A stretch of 64,000 nt of DNA from Datura wrightii (taxonomy: Eukaryota > Streptophyta > Magnoliopsida > Solanales > Solanaceae). Each line of letters starts with the position of its first letter. Position 1 is the stretch's first letter. Location: assembly GCA_035772735.1 (NCBI GenBank), contig JASDFA010000007.1, positions 145,079,001-145,143,000 on the forward strand, read 5' to 3'. The position numbers and the translations under genes were made by a program. Shown here piece after piece: positions 1 through 12,535 of this stretch. Under the pieces are notes generated by a model that worked only from the letters and a program-made list of their open reading frames with translations, made no database searches and was not told the origin of the DNA.

Positions 1-666
1 CTACTTCTAAGCTGCACAAGTCTTAATATAGAAGGAACTTAGTCATGGTTTCTGAAGCAAAATTCTAGTCCAGGAAGTCTAGTTTCCTTTTCAACATTTC
101 AAACAGTTCATCACTTAGACTTTGCTAGACAAAGTTATGACCATTTTACTCAAGGAGTAAAGAGCTGAGAAATGAGGTCAGCAGCGCGAAGTAGAAATTA
201 AGTTACTGAGTGCGCCGGTAGCAGCTTTCCAGTAACAGAAGCAAGTTTATATATGGATTTTTATTATGTTTTAACCCTATGAATATATAAGCGTCAACAT
301 TAAGTGGGCTTTTTGAAGAAGTGAAACCTCCAATACAGTTTTGATGTCTTCCAAGTACTTAAAGTAACAATGTATATAAGTTTCACTGAGCAGATTTTTG
401 ACATATTTCTATCTAGTACCTATATGGCTGAGTTTCATTTATGGATTATATGTCGAGTTATACTATTAAATTGTATACATAGATATTAATGAAGTGACAG
501 TTAAACCAGAAATTGAAATCCAAAGCATTGATACAAGCAGTGAGGCAAAGGAACATCTGTCGAGATTCCCCAATAAGAGAAGGGAGATACAACGTTTTGA
601 TGAGAAAACTCAATATCCAACCTCAATGACAATGCAATATGCAGAAAAAGAAAAAGTAATACTCAC

Positions 667-2707
667 ATTTGGCTTGAGATATGTTCCTAACAGGTAAACA
701 AATTTATACAATGTTTGGAAGAACTTCTTGCATTCCTCAATGTTCCCTGCAGATAAGTGCATCTAAGAAAATGTTTGCCAACAGTTCCGCAGGCAATAAA
801 TTTAAAAACTAACTATTATCCTTAAAAGCAAAGGATTCAGTGAGCAAGTGTGGGAAATGCTCTGGAATTCTCCTCAAACTATAGGAATATACAATGTCCA
901 TCTAGGAATTCAGTTGCAATGTAAAGTAAAATACCAGCAAAAAGAAGAAGTGAAGTGAATAAAATATTGATTCTATTTTATGAGTTAGACTCATTTAATA
1001 TAGAAAAGCAGAGGTTCACAAATATGATCCTTTCTCACTCAGTAGGTTGGGAGAAAGAATTGTTCTTCTTAGGTATTCAATTTGTTTCTTGTAGGGCTCC
1101 TCATTTTTACAATTTGCAAATGCTGCACCTATTTTAACCACACAAACGAGCATTTCTCTAACACAATACTCCCATTGTTCTATCTTATGTGGCAGGATTT
1201 GGAGTTCAAGGATCAAGCTAGTCAATTTTTTGGTGTGCACTCAAACATAAATTCTTCAAGTATTTTTGAAATACAATTTACATATTTGAAACATGCATTA
1301 AAGTACTATATTCTGATAGTTAATAATTATAAATACTTAAAAAATATTTCAGAAAAGTATATTCAAAGAAAAACCTCTTCAAGATATAGTAATAGTGCCA
1401 CATAAAATGGAACATAGGGATTTATTTTGTGTCTAGCTTACTCGCACTTCAACAAATCTACCAAATACTTGTTACCTCTCGTCCCCACAGGTACCGAATA
1501 ACTTTGTCCAGCCCAGAGGCACACCTTTGGGTTCAAATACCAATAGACGCACCCAAAGGTGTGCTTTGTCAAAGTTGAAATATGAACCCTGCTATTACAT
1601 GGTCCATTCCAGCTTTATCAACAGTAAGTCACACATTTGGGTGCGTCTAACACATTAATACTCATTAACTTTGAGTGATATTTACACCCAATAAAGTAGA
1701 AAACAGAAAAGGAGCAGTTCTATTATGACATTGAGAAGGAAACTATAAAATTTGGATAACCATGTGAAGAACTTCCGAAGCAGCAGCCCTAAAGTTCACA
1801 AACCCATCAAGTATAATGGTAGCAACCCCAAACAGGTGGGAAAACCTGGATTTGCTTGAAATTCAGTTACAAATCTTTGTTTTAATCAGAAATTTAAGCA
1901 TGGGAGTACTTGATCATAACAAAAACTTAAGCCAGGGACTACTTTGGTCATCGCAGAAAATAAAGCAGGAAATACTTGATCATGGCACTTAGGAATTACA
2001 CCTCGAAAATGATACAGCACAAGAAAAGAGAAACAATACTAAAAGAAGACACACCTTCATTAATCAATTCATAAAGTGTGACTACATCTGCTCCAGAGCA
2101 GAATGTCCTGCCATTGCCCTGCAATATATTCAATCAAAAAACTTAATTATTTGCTAGTATGTGCAAATTGCATAAACTGAACTCTGATCCTTCAAAATAG
2201 AAATTAACAAAACAGGAAGGTGAAAGGAAGCGCTTCTAGTACAATGTATTACCTTCATCATGACAAATCCAATATCTGAGTTTTCCTCCCAAGACTCATA
2301 CAATCTATTTAAACGACCAGCCTAGCATTCAAAACAGAGTCAACTACTGCCATACAAACACAAACGTATTAGTCAAAAAGGAAAAAGGGAAATTCCGAAC
2401 CATAGAAGGAGTAAGAGCATTAAGAGCAGATGGTCTATTGAGAATAGCTGCTCTTGATTTAGCCCTCCCTTCAACCAGAACCTGCCACAAGAACACACAG
2501 TAATTGGAACTTCGCCATATTTTCTGCATCAGCAATTTGATTATGAAGAATGTGAGTGAAGTGAACCTGTTCTTGAAGATAATCGACTTGGGCGTAGCTG
2601 GGCAGAGCAGAAAACTGTCTACAATATCGATTAGAGAGGAAGCTCGTATCATGTCTCCGAAAGGGTTTACTCAGTGATAGCAAAACTTTCAGTTTATGCA
2701 TTCTCAT
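667..2707 (-). CDS. 3-hydroxyisobutyryl-CoA hydrolase-like protein, mitochondrial (5' part, five exons; continues beyond left edge)
   Basis: The family hydrolyses 3-hydroxyisobutyryl-CoA in valine breakdown and has the enoyl-CoA hydratase (crotonase) fold. Five exons can be placed from reading frame and GT/AG borders: 2707-2567, 2481-2401, 2321-2253, 2118-2055 and 746-667. Exon phases join without a break. Exon 1 (47 codons from ATG 2707) is basic and rich in Ser and Arg, as expected of a mitochondrial presequence. Exon 2 has the N-terminal family motif VLVEGRAKSRAAILNRP followed by SALNAL. Exon 3 has RLNRLYESWEEN. Exon 4 has the oxyanion-hole segment GNGRTFCSGADVV. Exon 5 reads EECKKFFQTLYKFVYLLGTY. 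The donor after exon 5 is at 665-666. Later exons (glycine-rich catalytic part) are not seen in 1-664, so they lie outside the window. The second Met, at 2701, is an alternative start. Family is clear; exact substrate within the plant CHY1 group is inferred. Confidence 0.88.
1518..1650. repeat. Short inverted repeat inside intron 4 of the hydrolase gene
   Basis: The 1.3-kb intron (747-2054) contains GGCACACCTTTGGGTTC at 1518-1534 and its near-complement GCACCCAAAGGTGTGC at 1549-1564. A third related stretch, CACATTTGGGTGCGTCT, lies near 1632-1648. The arrangement suggests the terminus of a small transposon fossil in the intron; no target duplication was found. Confidence 0.5.
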
Positions 2708-2940
2708 TGTCTTTCCTGTGTTGTGTTCTCCACAAACAAGCTGCGAAATGGAGCGCTGGGGTTTAGGGCTTTTGACGAGGATGAAATGAAAACAAAATAA
2801 ATAAATAAATTAAAGACATTTTTTTAAAAAAATAACTAAGAACCATCTTACAGCGTAGTGAATTGACAGTTTTACCCTCTATTTGTGGGACTCACTTCAA
2901 CATTCTCCCTTCAATTAGGAAGTGCAAAAATGTTGCAAAT

Positions 2941-3232
2941 ACTTCCTCCGTTTCAAAATATAAATTGTGTTTTAGTTTTTAAATTTTATTTTAAAATAAG
3001 TGGTATTTGACATAATCAAGAAGAGATTAATGATGTGTTTTCAATATTAACCTTATTTAAATAGAGAGATTTTTACATAATCAAAAAAATACTAAAGAGT
3101 TACATGTTTTTCAAGATATTTATTATAGGTAAGTGGGTAAAAGTATATTTTACTTTTTAGAAATTAGTAATTTTATTAAGATGTGCTCGAGCTAAAAATA
3201 CCACTAATTTTTGAAACCGAGGGACTACCTAA
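2941..3232 (+). mobile_element. Stowaway-like MITE, copy A
   Basis: The left end CTTCCTCCGTTTCAAAATA is mirrored on the right by TTTTTGAAACCGAGGGA, the usual look of plant Tc1/mariner-type MITEs. The interior, including the words GGTAAGTGGGTAAAAGTA and TTTTTCAAGATATTTATTA, is shared in inverted orientation with the element at 63055-63340, so both are copies of one family. It lies about 240 bp upstream of the hydrolase start codon and may overlap its distal promoter. It has no coding capacity. Confidence 0.75.
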
Positions 3233-4369
3233 TTGGGGACTGTGATAGAGATGTTATACTATATTGAGTCCTTTAGCGAGTAAGTTGCTTGATCTCTCGT
3301 TGAGACATAGTTTGTTGCTATCAATCTCTTGTTTATATTTTACCTTATAAAATAATAATTTATTTATATATATTTTTTCCTTACGTGATAAACTTAATTT
3401 GCTACAATATTTATTGCGATCTGCCTTGATCACAAGCGTCATTTGTCGTTGAATCAAGTGATCACTTACGTCAAGTAATATCACTTTATTTAATTTGTAT
3501 TATCTTTTTTTGTTTTTGTATATCATTTATATATAATTTATTAAAAATTTTCGACTAAGCGATGTCACATGACACCATTAGAGACTACATAGATCCGGCC
3601 CTGCCTAGAAGTCATATTAATTCATCAATTGTAAATGTCATGCTCTTATATTCTGCTTTGCAAAACTTCTCTATATTGTAGTTTGTTTCTTAAACTTTCA
3701 GGTGCCTAAGAACTTTTCAAACTTGACCAAATGGCACGTTAATGATCTCTTGATACGAGGAGCATGAGGCTCAATATGAGTCAGGATAGATTGTCATTGT
3801 AGTGTCTTTGTTGTTGGACGGTAGAATATCTTGGTCTGCTGACTCTTCAAATATTTTATAATCCTCAAAGCAACTTTCATATAAGGTCTTTTAGGCTATT
3901 GTAAAAAATTGACTTAATGCATTGACTCCAAATATTATATCTGATCTTGTCATGTTCAAATATAACAGCTTCCCTATCAATCTCTAGTAGAATCCTTGAT
4001 CAACTAATAGACCACTTGTGTTTGAACGTTCTGAATCATTTGCTTTGATTACTCATCTTATTATCTAGCAATTAACTTTATATTTGTATCTCAAAGGTAT
4101 TGCAGTTAGTATGACATTGTTTAGTCCCTAATATGAGTTCTAAGATATATTTTTTTAATATACTAATATTCCTTATGTGAATTTGGTAAACTCAATGCCC
4201 AAAATAATATTTTAACTCTCCGAAGTCTTTTATTTTGAACACTTATTCTAGTATTTTTTTTTTTGGTTTTTTCAATCACTTTAAAGTTATGTCCTGTGAT
4301 TAGTACGTATGTCGTTCATATATATTAAAATGATGATTGTTTTCGTTGCATCTTTCTTGATGATTACAG
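3233..4369. other. AT-rich intergenic DNA, no gene seen
   Basis: No long reading frame, splice-bounded exon or RNA gene was recognised. The stretch at 3700-4370 has the look of decayed copia pol sequence (for example wording near 3960-4020) but is too degraded to assign. Confidence 0.4.
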
Positions 4370-4612
4370 TGGCGATTTTATGTGTAATTTTTTGGGCACG
4401 TGAATTCATGGTCTTTCTGTAAAATTAGATATTTTATAATATATTTTTCATAATTGGTGTAATATTATATGCTGGCGCTCATTCAAGATTTTTGAGTTGT
4501 GCACTTGGTTGAAGATTAAGTTATTTACTTTGAATACTTGAGTTCAACTCCCACTTGATACATTTTTTTTTGTGGTGCACCCGTGTTCTAAAAATCCTAG
4601 ATTCGCCTCTGG
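4370..4612 (-). repeat. Dispersed repeat (GAGGCGAATCTAG...GAATTCACGTGCCC family)
   Basis: On the minus strand this stretch starts with AGAGGCGAATCTAGGATTTT, continues with ACACGGGTGCACCAC and CTTCAACCAAGTGCACAA, and ends with GACCATGAATTCACGTGCCC. The same order of words occurs in plus orientation at 34914-35020 and, after an insertion, at 36545-36596. A degenerate start also occurs near 9370-9410. This shows a multi-copy element; a SINE-like origin is possible, but no convincing A/B box was seen. Confidence 0.55.
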
Positions 4613-5065
4613 AAGAACATGGAATGATCATAGTCACTCTGCTTAAACTCCAATGTTAGCAATGCCTCAGATAATTTGGTATTTTATTGTCTAGGTGCCA
4701 ATAGAATTTGTGGTCTAAAACTCCCACTTGATATTTTTTTTTATGATGCACCCGTATTTTAAAAATTCTAGATTCGTCTCTCGATGAACATGGAATGATC
4801 ATAGTCACTTTGCTTAAACTCCAATGTTAGCAATGCCTCGGATAATTTGGTATTTTATTTTCTAGGTGCCAATAAAATTTGTGGTCTAAAACTCCCACTT
4901 GATACTTTTTCTTTTTGTGATGCACCCGTATTCTAAAAATTCTAGATTCGCCTCTGGATGAATATAGAATGATCATAGTTACTCTGCTTAAACTCCAATG
5001 TTAGCAATGCCTCAGATAATTTGGTATTTTATTGACGAGGTGCCAATAAAATTTGTGGTCTAAAA
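4549..5065. repeat. Three tandem copies of a ~172-bp unit
   Basis: The words CTCCCACTTGATA/ATA, GATGCACCCGTATT, GAATGATCATAGT, CCAATGTTAGCAATGCCTC and AGGTGCCAATA recur in order three times, starting at about 4549, 4721 and 4892. Unit 1 overlaps the left-hand dispersed repeat, so the tandem array seems to have grown from the end of that element plus its flank. Copies differ by scattered substitutions and small indels. No coding potential. Confidence 0.85.
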
Positions 5066-6640
5066 TAAATCCTACACATTTATGTGCCTATAAATAATTT
5101 TATTAAAAGTAAAAGGAGAATTTTAAGATAAAATTATTTTCAAAAAAAATGATATTATTACCATTAAAATAGACAAAGAAAAATGCACCACATAAATTAG
5201 GACAGAGCAACCAAGGGAGTATTTTGGCGGGAGATTTCATGAGTTAAGTAAGTTTTGATGTTGTCACAATTCAACCTCACCAAAGACATTATATTTGTAA
5301 TTCGTGTAGAGAATTATAACTCCTTTGGCCGAACTTTTAAAATCAAATTGTTTTAAAAAATGCTTTAAAAAAGTACTTTTGATGAGAAATAATTTGTGTT
5401 TGGCCAATAAATCTAAAAAGTGTTTTTGAACAGCAACTAGTGTTTGACCAAATTTTTTGAAAGTTCTTCTAAATGTATTTTTCTCAAAAGTGTTTGTAGG
5501 GAGAAACTACTTTTTTTAGCTTCTGAAAAATAATTATTTCTACTCCCCAGAAGCAATGTGGCAACCAGAAGCGTGTTCAGGCCTTGCATAAGTTTAAAAA
5601 AAAAAAGAATTAACGAATGAGTGCACCGAAAATTTTAAAATCAAACTATCCAATATTAATAATAATAATAATTTTTTTGAATGGATGTACCAAAGCATAA
5701 TATTTAGCTTTAATGAGTCCATGCTCAATTTAATATGAATTGAATGGACAGAGCAGAATAAAAAGAGAGGAAAAAGTTCAATCTAAATGAAACTACTTAT
5801 ACGTTTAAGCTTTCACTGACCTCTGATTACAACAATAATAACAACAAGTCACAAAAAATGAAGAGCAAAATCAGACAAGATTTTTTTAAAAAATATTTCT
5901 TTATGGAGCCTTTTCGCTTTCAATTTTAACAGAGTTATAGAGAGTTTTTAAGATTTGTTTATTAATTTTAAAATAAGTAATTACTTATAAGTTTTATTTA
6001 ATAGTTTTAATGAAAAAAAATAAAATCAAAGACAAATCGATCGAAAATTCAATTGGCTATTTAGCTTACTTTTTTCTTAAATTTTTTGTTGTAGGTCTCT
6101 AAATAAGAATTATTTTAATAAGTAATATTAATTTTGAATTATTTAAAAAGCAATAGATTTATTGACTACTAGTCCTGGGCATGTAAGTTGCACGTGTGTC
6201 TCGTGTAAGCTTGTGCAAATTCGTTAGATGATATATGTAGAACGATATATTATTGCTGACAAATGAAAAATGTAATTTATAATCAAATAAAATTGACAGA
6301 AGTTCAAGGTATTACTTTCTGATATGCATCCAAACAAATTTATTAGTTGCTTATATAATTGTCATTTATCTGAAAATATTTTATGAAATAGTCATTAATA
6401 TAAGTTTATTATAAAAATGAGAAAAAATATTCTCTTTAACTCTTGTTGAAACTATATAATAATATTTTACCATTCATTGAATCAAAATCAAATTAAATAT
6501 CTAACAAAATGATAATATTTTATCATTCATTGAATCAAAACTAAATTAAATATCTATTAATATAGTAATATAAATAATAATACTAATTAAAAGTGAAAAG
6601 CCCTTATCTTAAAAGTTGGATTACTATTTTGCCCATGTAG

Positions 6641-6642
<2 letters not shown>

Positions 6643-6693
<51 letters not shown>
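6643..6693. repeat. (TA)n microsatellite
   Basis: About 25 uninterrupted TA dinucleotides. Shorter TA runs occur near 8153-8169, 37963-37982, 44567-44583 and 60711-60724. Confidence 0.95.
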
Positions 6694-6697
<4 letters not shown>

Positions 6698-7504
6698 AAT
6701 AAAGTCATCCATTGAACCGAGTAAATGATGAGGATTGTTTCACCTACCAGTAATTATTGTAGGTTACACTTTTATATTTTTTTTAATTATTATTTTATAT
6801 AATATCTTTTCACCTTCAAATTATTTCATCTTCTAAGCTTCTACCGGTTCCAATAGGATTTATACACAATTCTTTAATGAAGATCTGAACCATTAAGCAG
6901 ACTCAATATAAAAAATATATGTCTTTGTGTCATGATTATATTTTACACCTTTTAATAGGTAATATGAAGTTGTTGCATTCTTTCTTCTTCTTTTTGATAG
7001 TTTTTCAAATATTTTTTTATTTATCTTCTTGTTTTGTTGTTATTGGCATTTTGGGTTTGTATGAAATGTCCATAAACTTGATAGAAGCAGCCTCAAACCT
7101 GCATATTAAATTTACTATTGGCTCGTGGCTAATTTATGCCCATCATGGTAACTTGTATTTTATGTAATTCTTGCACTTTTCTGCATACGTGTTGAAAATT
7201 TTTTTGTTTTCATTTCATTTAGGTAATCTTGTCATGCTTTATAGTTAATCATCATCAAAACATAATTAGCAAACTAAGGTAACTAAAATGTCAGTTCAAT
7301 CAAACTAAGGTAATCTTATTTCGAGGTGGTCTGTATCTCTCAAATTGACGGTCTTTAATTTTTACCCCTACAACTCATTTAATGAAAATTTTATATCCAA
7401 AATATCTTTAATAACGACTTAATTTCGTTACGCAAACTTTTTTTTAGAGAATGTTTTGAAAATATAAATTAAATCTTATCTAATTGGCAAGGCATACCTT
7501 TCAC

Positions 7505-7715
7505 CAGACACATGTTAGTCTTAAAAAGCACAAGTTCATGCTGCTGAACTTATGCCATAAAACACAAATTCATGTTGTTGAACTTATGCCCTGAGACATA
7601 ACTTGTGTCAAAACTTATGCCGCCTTGCTGCTGAACTTATGCCTTAAAACACAAATTCATGTTATTAAACTTATGCCATGAAACATAACTTGCGTCAAAA
7701 CTTATGCCGTCTTGT
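7505..7715. repeat. Minisatellite-like repeats of an AACTTATGCC word
   Basis: The word AACTTATGCC recurs six times, interleaved with CACAAATTCATGTTGTT and ACATAACTTGTGTCAA variants. This gives roughly 65-75-bp higher-order units. Similar low-complexity blocks are common inside plant non-autonomous transposons; the element borders were not identified. Confidence 0.6.
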
Positions 7716-10697
7716 TCTTGTTGTTGTTGTTCTTCTTCTTCTTGCCGTAAAAAAAAAAAGGTTAGAAATTACAAGGGCTATGAATTTTGTTTCCCTTAAT
7801 AGTACATATATATTTTGGCTAGATTAATTTTAAACTGCCGTATGAAATGTCTTGCGCGATATAAACACTTGAAAGATAACAATTATCACTAGAAACCTAT
7901 GATTAGACAACTACTGAAATTTTGAAAATCAATTATTTTTACAACAAAAATCTATCAAAGATATTTGACGCCATAATGCGAGAGATAGTTTTCAACACTG
8001 GATAGTCAAGGAACTAAAAAATATTTTAAAACTAATTTGCTTCGTTGGTAAAATTATATAAAACAAACAGTGTTTAAAATTAAATTCTAGATAAATGTAC
8101 AAACAAATCATAAAAGGACATTGAAATTCATTATTCATTTTCAATGGCATTTATATATATATATATATAATTTTGTCCAGAATAGCTACCCCTCCCCCCT
8201 TCCCCCCCCTAAAAAAAAGAAAAAAGAAAAAAAGCGGCAGCTTTGCCAACTTATTGATGTGTCACAAACTCACCTTAGACGGGTTAATTCAGAATTTTGA
8301 GTTTATGAATTCTGAAAAAAAATACTTTCTTAAATTTTGAAATTTATACCTATTAAGTGAATCTTTTTTATTATATAAATACAAGATTTTAGACAAAGCT
8401 ATCAAATTCTGCTAAACTTATAGCTATTTAGATGAATAATTTGTACCTAATCTGAATGAAGATTATATTGAATACCGTGATTCAAGTTGCCATGCATGAG
8501 CCATGGTACGACACAACTGAGAATTCTTTAAAAGCACAGACGAATCTAGAATTTAAATTTTATGAATCTCGAAAAATAGAATAACAATCTAAAATGTTAA
8601 TATTTATGATTTCTTTATAAATATAAAGGGTTCCAGCTAAAGTTACATATGCATGTCTTAAAGTTTACATCCACCCGGCATAGAAGGAGAAGAACACAAA
8701 TCATATGTTTTTTTTTTTTTTTGAAAAGGAAATTGTTAAGAAAGCTTAAAAGGGGTAAGGGAAGAAATAGGGCCCATTATTAGTGGCCTAGAAATAGGAA
8801 AAGAATAAGGAAGAAATTCTTGACTTGAGAATAACGTCCCAATGCTTTAGTTTTGAGTTAAGATTCTGAAATTCCATTTCCCTAAGAAGAAGAATCTGAC
8901 CTTTTTTCTTTTCTTAAGGAATATCATTCCGTGGTCATTGCTATCCCCTTTTATTTCCAGCCGGTGCCTTCACCCTGGGGTCAACAACCACGCACCAATA
9001 CCAATTCTACGTCTGTCTTCGTTGATCAGCAAAGACGAATTCAAAATTTAAATTTTTATAATACAATTTTCGTATTAAACTCGTGATAATTTTAAAGTCA
9101 TGTATACATATTTATTGTTTACTGTGATTTACACATAAATTTATGCTTCACGTTAAAATACTGAGTCTAGATGAATTCAGCATCACATAAAAGTATCTCT
9201 TTATAAGCAGAAACGGATTCAAAATTTAATCGTATGAATTTCTACAATGGCCTCAACTCAAGAATAACTGAGTTCACAATCAAATATTTATAAATATTTA
9301 ATAATTTTTTTAATATAATTAACATAGTATGGACAAAAATTATTGGGTTCACATAAATCTATTACCAACTCAGAAACGGATCTAGAATTTACAGAACATG
9401 GGTGTACCACGCTAAGGAGAGGAGAAAAAAGAAATACTAAGTGAAAATTTATCACTATTTCCTTGGGTAAATAATTAAACATTCAACTTTTTAGCGTGAT
9501 TGCGAACAAATAATATTAGTCTTTCCGGTCCATTTTAGTTGTTGTGCAGTGCTTATTAAAAATAGCATGACCAAAATAATTGTCATTTTAGAAAATCAAG
9601 ATACAAATAATTATTTGTTTTCACCTTTATCCTCGCTCAATAGATGTAAAGATAGATTAATATGATGAAAAAAAGAATAGTATTAGATTAAGGTGAAAGA
9701 GTAAATAAGAATAATTCAGTTAAATTACCCTTTTAATTAGTAATATTTTCTTAAGGGACATATCAAAAAAGAAAAACATGACATAAAATAGATCGAAAGA
9801 AGTAGATCAAATCTATGAATTAATAAAATACCTAGTTTGCGAAAAAATCACGAATTCACGTGCACCATAATTTTCCAATAAATCCGCCCTTATGTACAAG
9901 AATGCCATCTGACACCGCTTTATTGAAAAAATATATATGTACATATATATACACTATAGATCGATACTAATTTGGGACAAAGTAAATTTTTATAATTTCT
10001 GCGAATTTCACACCCTAACTAACTCATATATAAATTAAATTATGATAATAGACCGATACCATTTACACAAATTCAGCATACGCTACTGATCATGCATTGA
10101 CTAGCTCCCACACCAACCAATACCATCACACCTCCCCCTAAGATGATTCGAAATGCTATTCTTTTGTTGTTGATAATTTTAATTATGAGCTTCATCTTGT
10201 ACTTTAAAGTAAGATATAATTAATTAATGTAAGAACATTAAAAAGGGAAATGCAAGTACAAGAAAGAACAACTACAGCACATGTTCTCTCTTCTTTAAAG
10301 TGGGAGAATGATATATATCATGAAAATAACGTAAAGAAGACTAGGAAGAAGAAGAAGAAGATTAAAATTAGATTGGAATAGTAAAAGGCAAAGGGTACAA
10401 AACCAAAGGAACCACCACCAGCAGCAGTCATTAATTGCTTTATTGCAACATCAAAAGAAAGGCACCTTAACTACTTTTACTAGAAAAAGAGGAATTTGAG
10501 TTTGTTATTTAGAGAAACATGACAAATGAATTTTACTGGTTGTTTATACTTTTTTCTAATTCAATTTAGATTTTCCATTTCTATAAAACTTTCGCAAAAA
10601 TAAATTCCAATACATTAATAAGTTATTCTACTTTTAAAGTTTGATGTGATATTTTTAATTTCCTATCAAACAAGCTTGTCATATAATTTAAATATTT

Positions 10698-11663
10698 GAG
10701 AGAATACATAAAAACCCTCTTGAACTAACACCTTAATTTTAAGAAGACACTTAAATTTTACGGGGTTTTTATTACCCCCTAAATAATTTTGAACGGATAT
10801 TAATACCTCCTTTTTTGTCCCCCTGACATAGAGAGTGCATGCACTCTCTTGAAGAGTGTGAGAGACCCCAAAATATGATTAAATTTTTCTTCATAAAATG
10901 TATTTTCCAATTCTTGTCATTTTAATTCTTCTTTTCTTTTCTTTCTTCCATCATTTTTGCCACAACTCTACCCACTTTCTTTTACTACTGTCACTTCAAT
11001 TTTTTTCTTCTAATCCAAAATCAAAAATATTTTCTTACATTCGAATAGTTTTACAAAATTATTAAATTTTACGATCAATGGAGGTAGACTTTAATTTTTT
11101 TATTATTTTGATCTTCAACCTAACACTTTATAAATCATCAAAAAAAAAATTTAAACATTTATTTTTAAGTGGGTTGAACTTATACAAAAATTTAAACATT
11201 TATTTTTAATTGGGTTGAACTTATATTCCCAAGTTTTGAATTTGCTCAGAAAAAAAAATCACTAACAAAGAAAAGAAAAAAAATTTAAAAATTTGGAGGG
11301 AAGAGTTAGCAAAGAAGAAAAAGTGCGGGTGGGGGTGGGTTAATTGGGGAAGAAAAAGAAGTGTGAGGGTTGGGGGTCAGCTGGGGAAGAAGAAGAAGGG
11401 CTGGGTGGGGGGTGGGGGTAGAAAAATTATTTATGATAAGTAAAAATAAGAAAGAGAAAAAAAAATATAATTTTTAATTAAATAACACGTGTCAAGCAAG
11501 CATTGGGATGTGATTTATACCTTCTTTTTAAAATTGGGATTGGTCAAAAAAGAGGTAATAATATAAGTTCAAAATTATTTTGGGGGTAATAGAACCCCCA
11601 TAAAGTTTAAGTATCTTCTCAAAATTAAGGTCTTAGTTTAGGGAGGTTTTTATATATTCTCTC
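10698..11663. mobile_element. Mutator-type MITE with long TIRs and 9-bp target duplication
   Basis: The element starts GAGAGAATACATAAAAACC and ends with the complement of GAGAGAATATATAAAAACC. Inverted similarity runs about 120 bp inward and includes CTTAATTTTAAGAAG and AATAATTTTGAAC words on both sides. It is flanked by an identical 9-bp duplication, TAAATATTT, at 10689-10697 and 11664-11672, the length typical of Mutator-like transposition. The interior is A/T-rich with G-rich patches around 11330-11420 and has no transposase. The 966-bp length and intact ends suggest a fairly young insertion. Confidence 0.9.
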
Positions 11664-11672
11664 TAAATATTT

Positions 11673-12363
11673 TCTACCATCATCATCACTAATATAATAT
11701 ATAAGTCAAATTAATATCTCAAGTTTTATGTTCAATCTAATGTCTTCATATATATATAGTGGTGGATGAGTTCCGAGTTTATTTGAATTTAGTACTTTTA
11801 ACACGGAACATATATTTATTAATAAAATTGCAATAAATAGTAGAGCTAAACCCATAAGTTTAAAAATATAATGAGTCTGTTGTATCAACATAAAGCAACT
11901 ATAAATCTTGCATATCATCAATCAGAAAATCTATTTTACCACAACAGAAGGGAAACTGAGAATGACAAAAAAGGACAAACAACTTAACAACACAGTTTCA
12001 CAAGATGAATAACATGATAAATATCTTACTGTAGGGGCCATATATTTTTAGTAATAAAGTTTTACAATATTATAGTCCAATGCAACTCAATACTAGATCA
12101 AGTTATTAAATTTCAAAGAGAATTTTTCATCATAGCTTAAAATGCACATCCTCATTTTCATTCCTATCCACATGCCAGCAAAACAGTATAAGGGAATTCT
12201 GCTTTATGCCTATACCCGCTTTACCTAAAGTTTGTAACATATTCCTCCAAAGTGCATAAAATTCCCTAAGATATCAGAATCACTTGATCTTTTTCATAAA
12301 AGTTCAACTGAAAACTGATGTGCATACCTTGTTCAGAGGTTAGGAATTTTCATTATTTTATAA
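11673..12363. other. Intergenic, no gene seen
   Basis: AT-rich sequence without a supported coding frame or RNA gene. Confidence 0.5.
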
Positions 12364-12535
12364 AGGACAGTCTGGTGCACAAAATATTTCACGTTCACGC
12401 AAGATCTACGGAAGGGCCGCATCTCAAAGGGTATGATGTAGATGACCTATCCTAATGCAAGCACCAGTAACTACTTCCACGGCTCGAATCCGTAACCTAT
12501 AGGTCACACGGAGACAGTTTTACGGTTGCACTATC
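12364..12535 (-). mobile_element. tRNA-derived SINE of the tobacco TS type
   Basis: On the minus strand the element contains a pol III box-B-like sequence, GGTTACGGATTCGAGCC (12481-12497), preceded by GTGTGACCTATA. It continues with a body containing CCTTCCGTAGATCTTGCGTG and AATATTTTGTGCACCAGACTG, and ends in TCCTTTA. This order (tRNA-like head, CCCTTCC, TGCACNAGNCTG tail) matches the TS SINE family of Solanaceae as I know it. No clear target duplication was found. Divergence from the family consensus suggests an old copy. Confidence 0.75.

Larger units (their letters stand above)
5066..10688. other. Long AT-rich intergenic stretch, no supported gene
   Basis: About 5.6 kb without a reading frame that resembles a protein. 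It holds MITE-like low-complexity sequence (for example 5310-5580, with repeated AAAAGTGTTTTTGAACAGC-type words), microsatellites, a minisatellite-like block at 7505-7715 and several A/T homopolymers. The 82-codon frame at 6919-7167 is hydrophobic but has no family features. Confidence 0.6.

Noticed and set aside
494..697. 67-codon plus-strand frame
   Set aside because: It overlaps exon 5 of the minus-strand hydrolase gene in antisense and has no family features.
6165..6560. Possible second Helitron (ACTAGT near 6168, TCTATTAATATAGTAATATA near 6549)
   Set aside because: The words resemble Helitron termini, but no convincing hairpin is present and the orientations of the two ends do not agree.
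6919..7167. Hydrophobic 82-codon frame
   Set aside because: AT-rich low-complexity sequence with many Phe/Leu codons; no recognisable protein or gene context.
12364..12535. tRNA gene suggested by the box-B-like GGTTACGGATTCGAGCC
   Set aside because: No cloverleaf can be drawn; the rest of the sequence fits a TS-type SINE.
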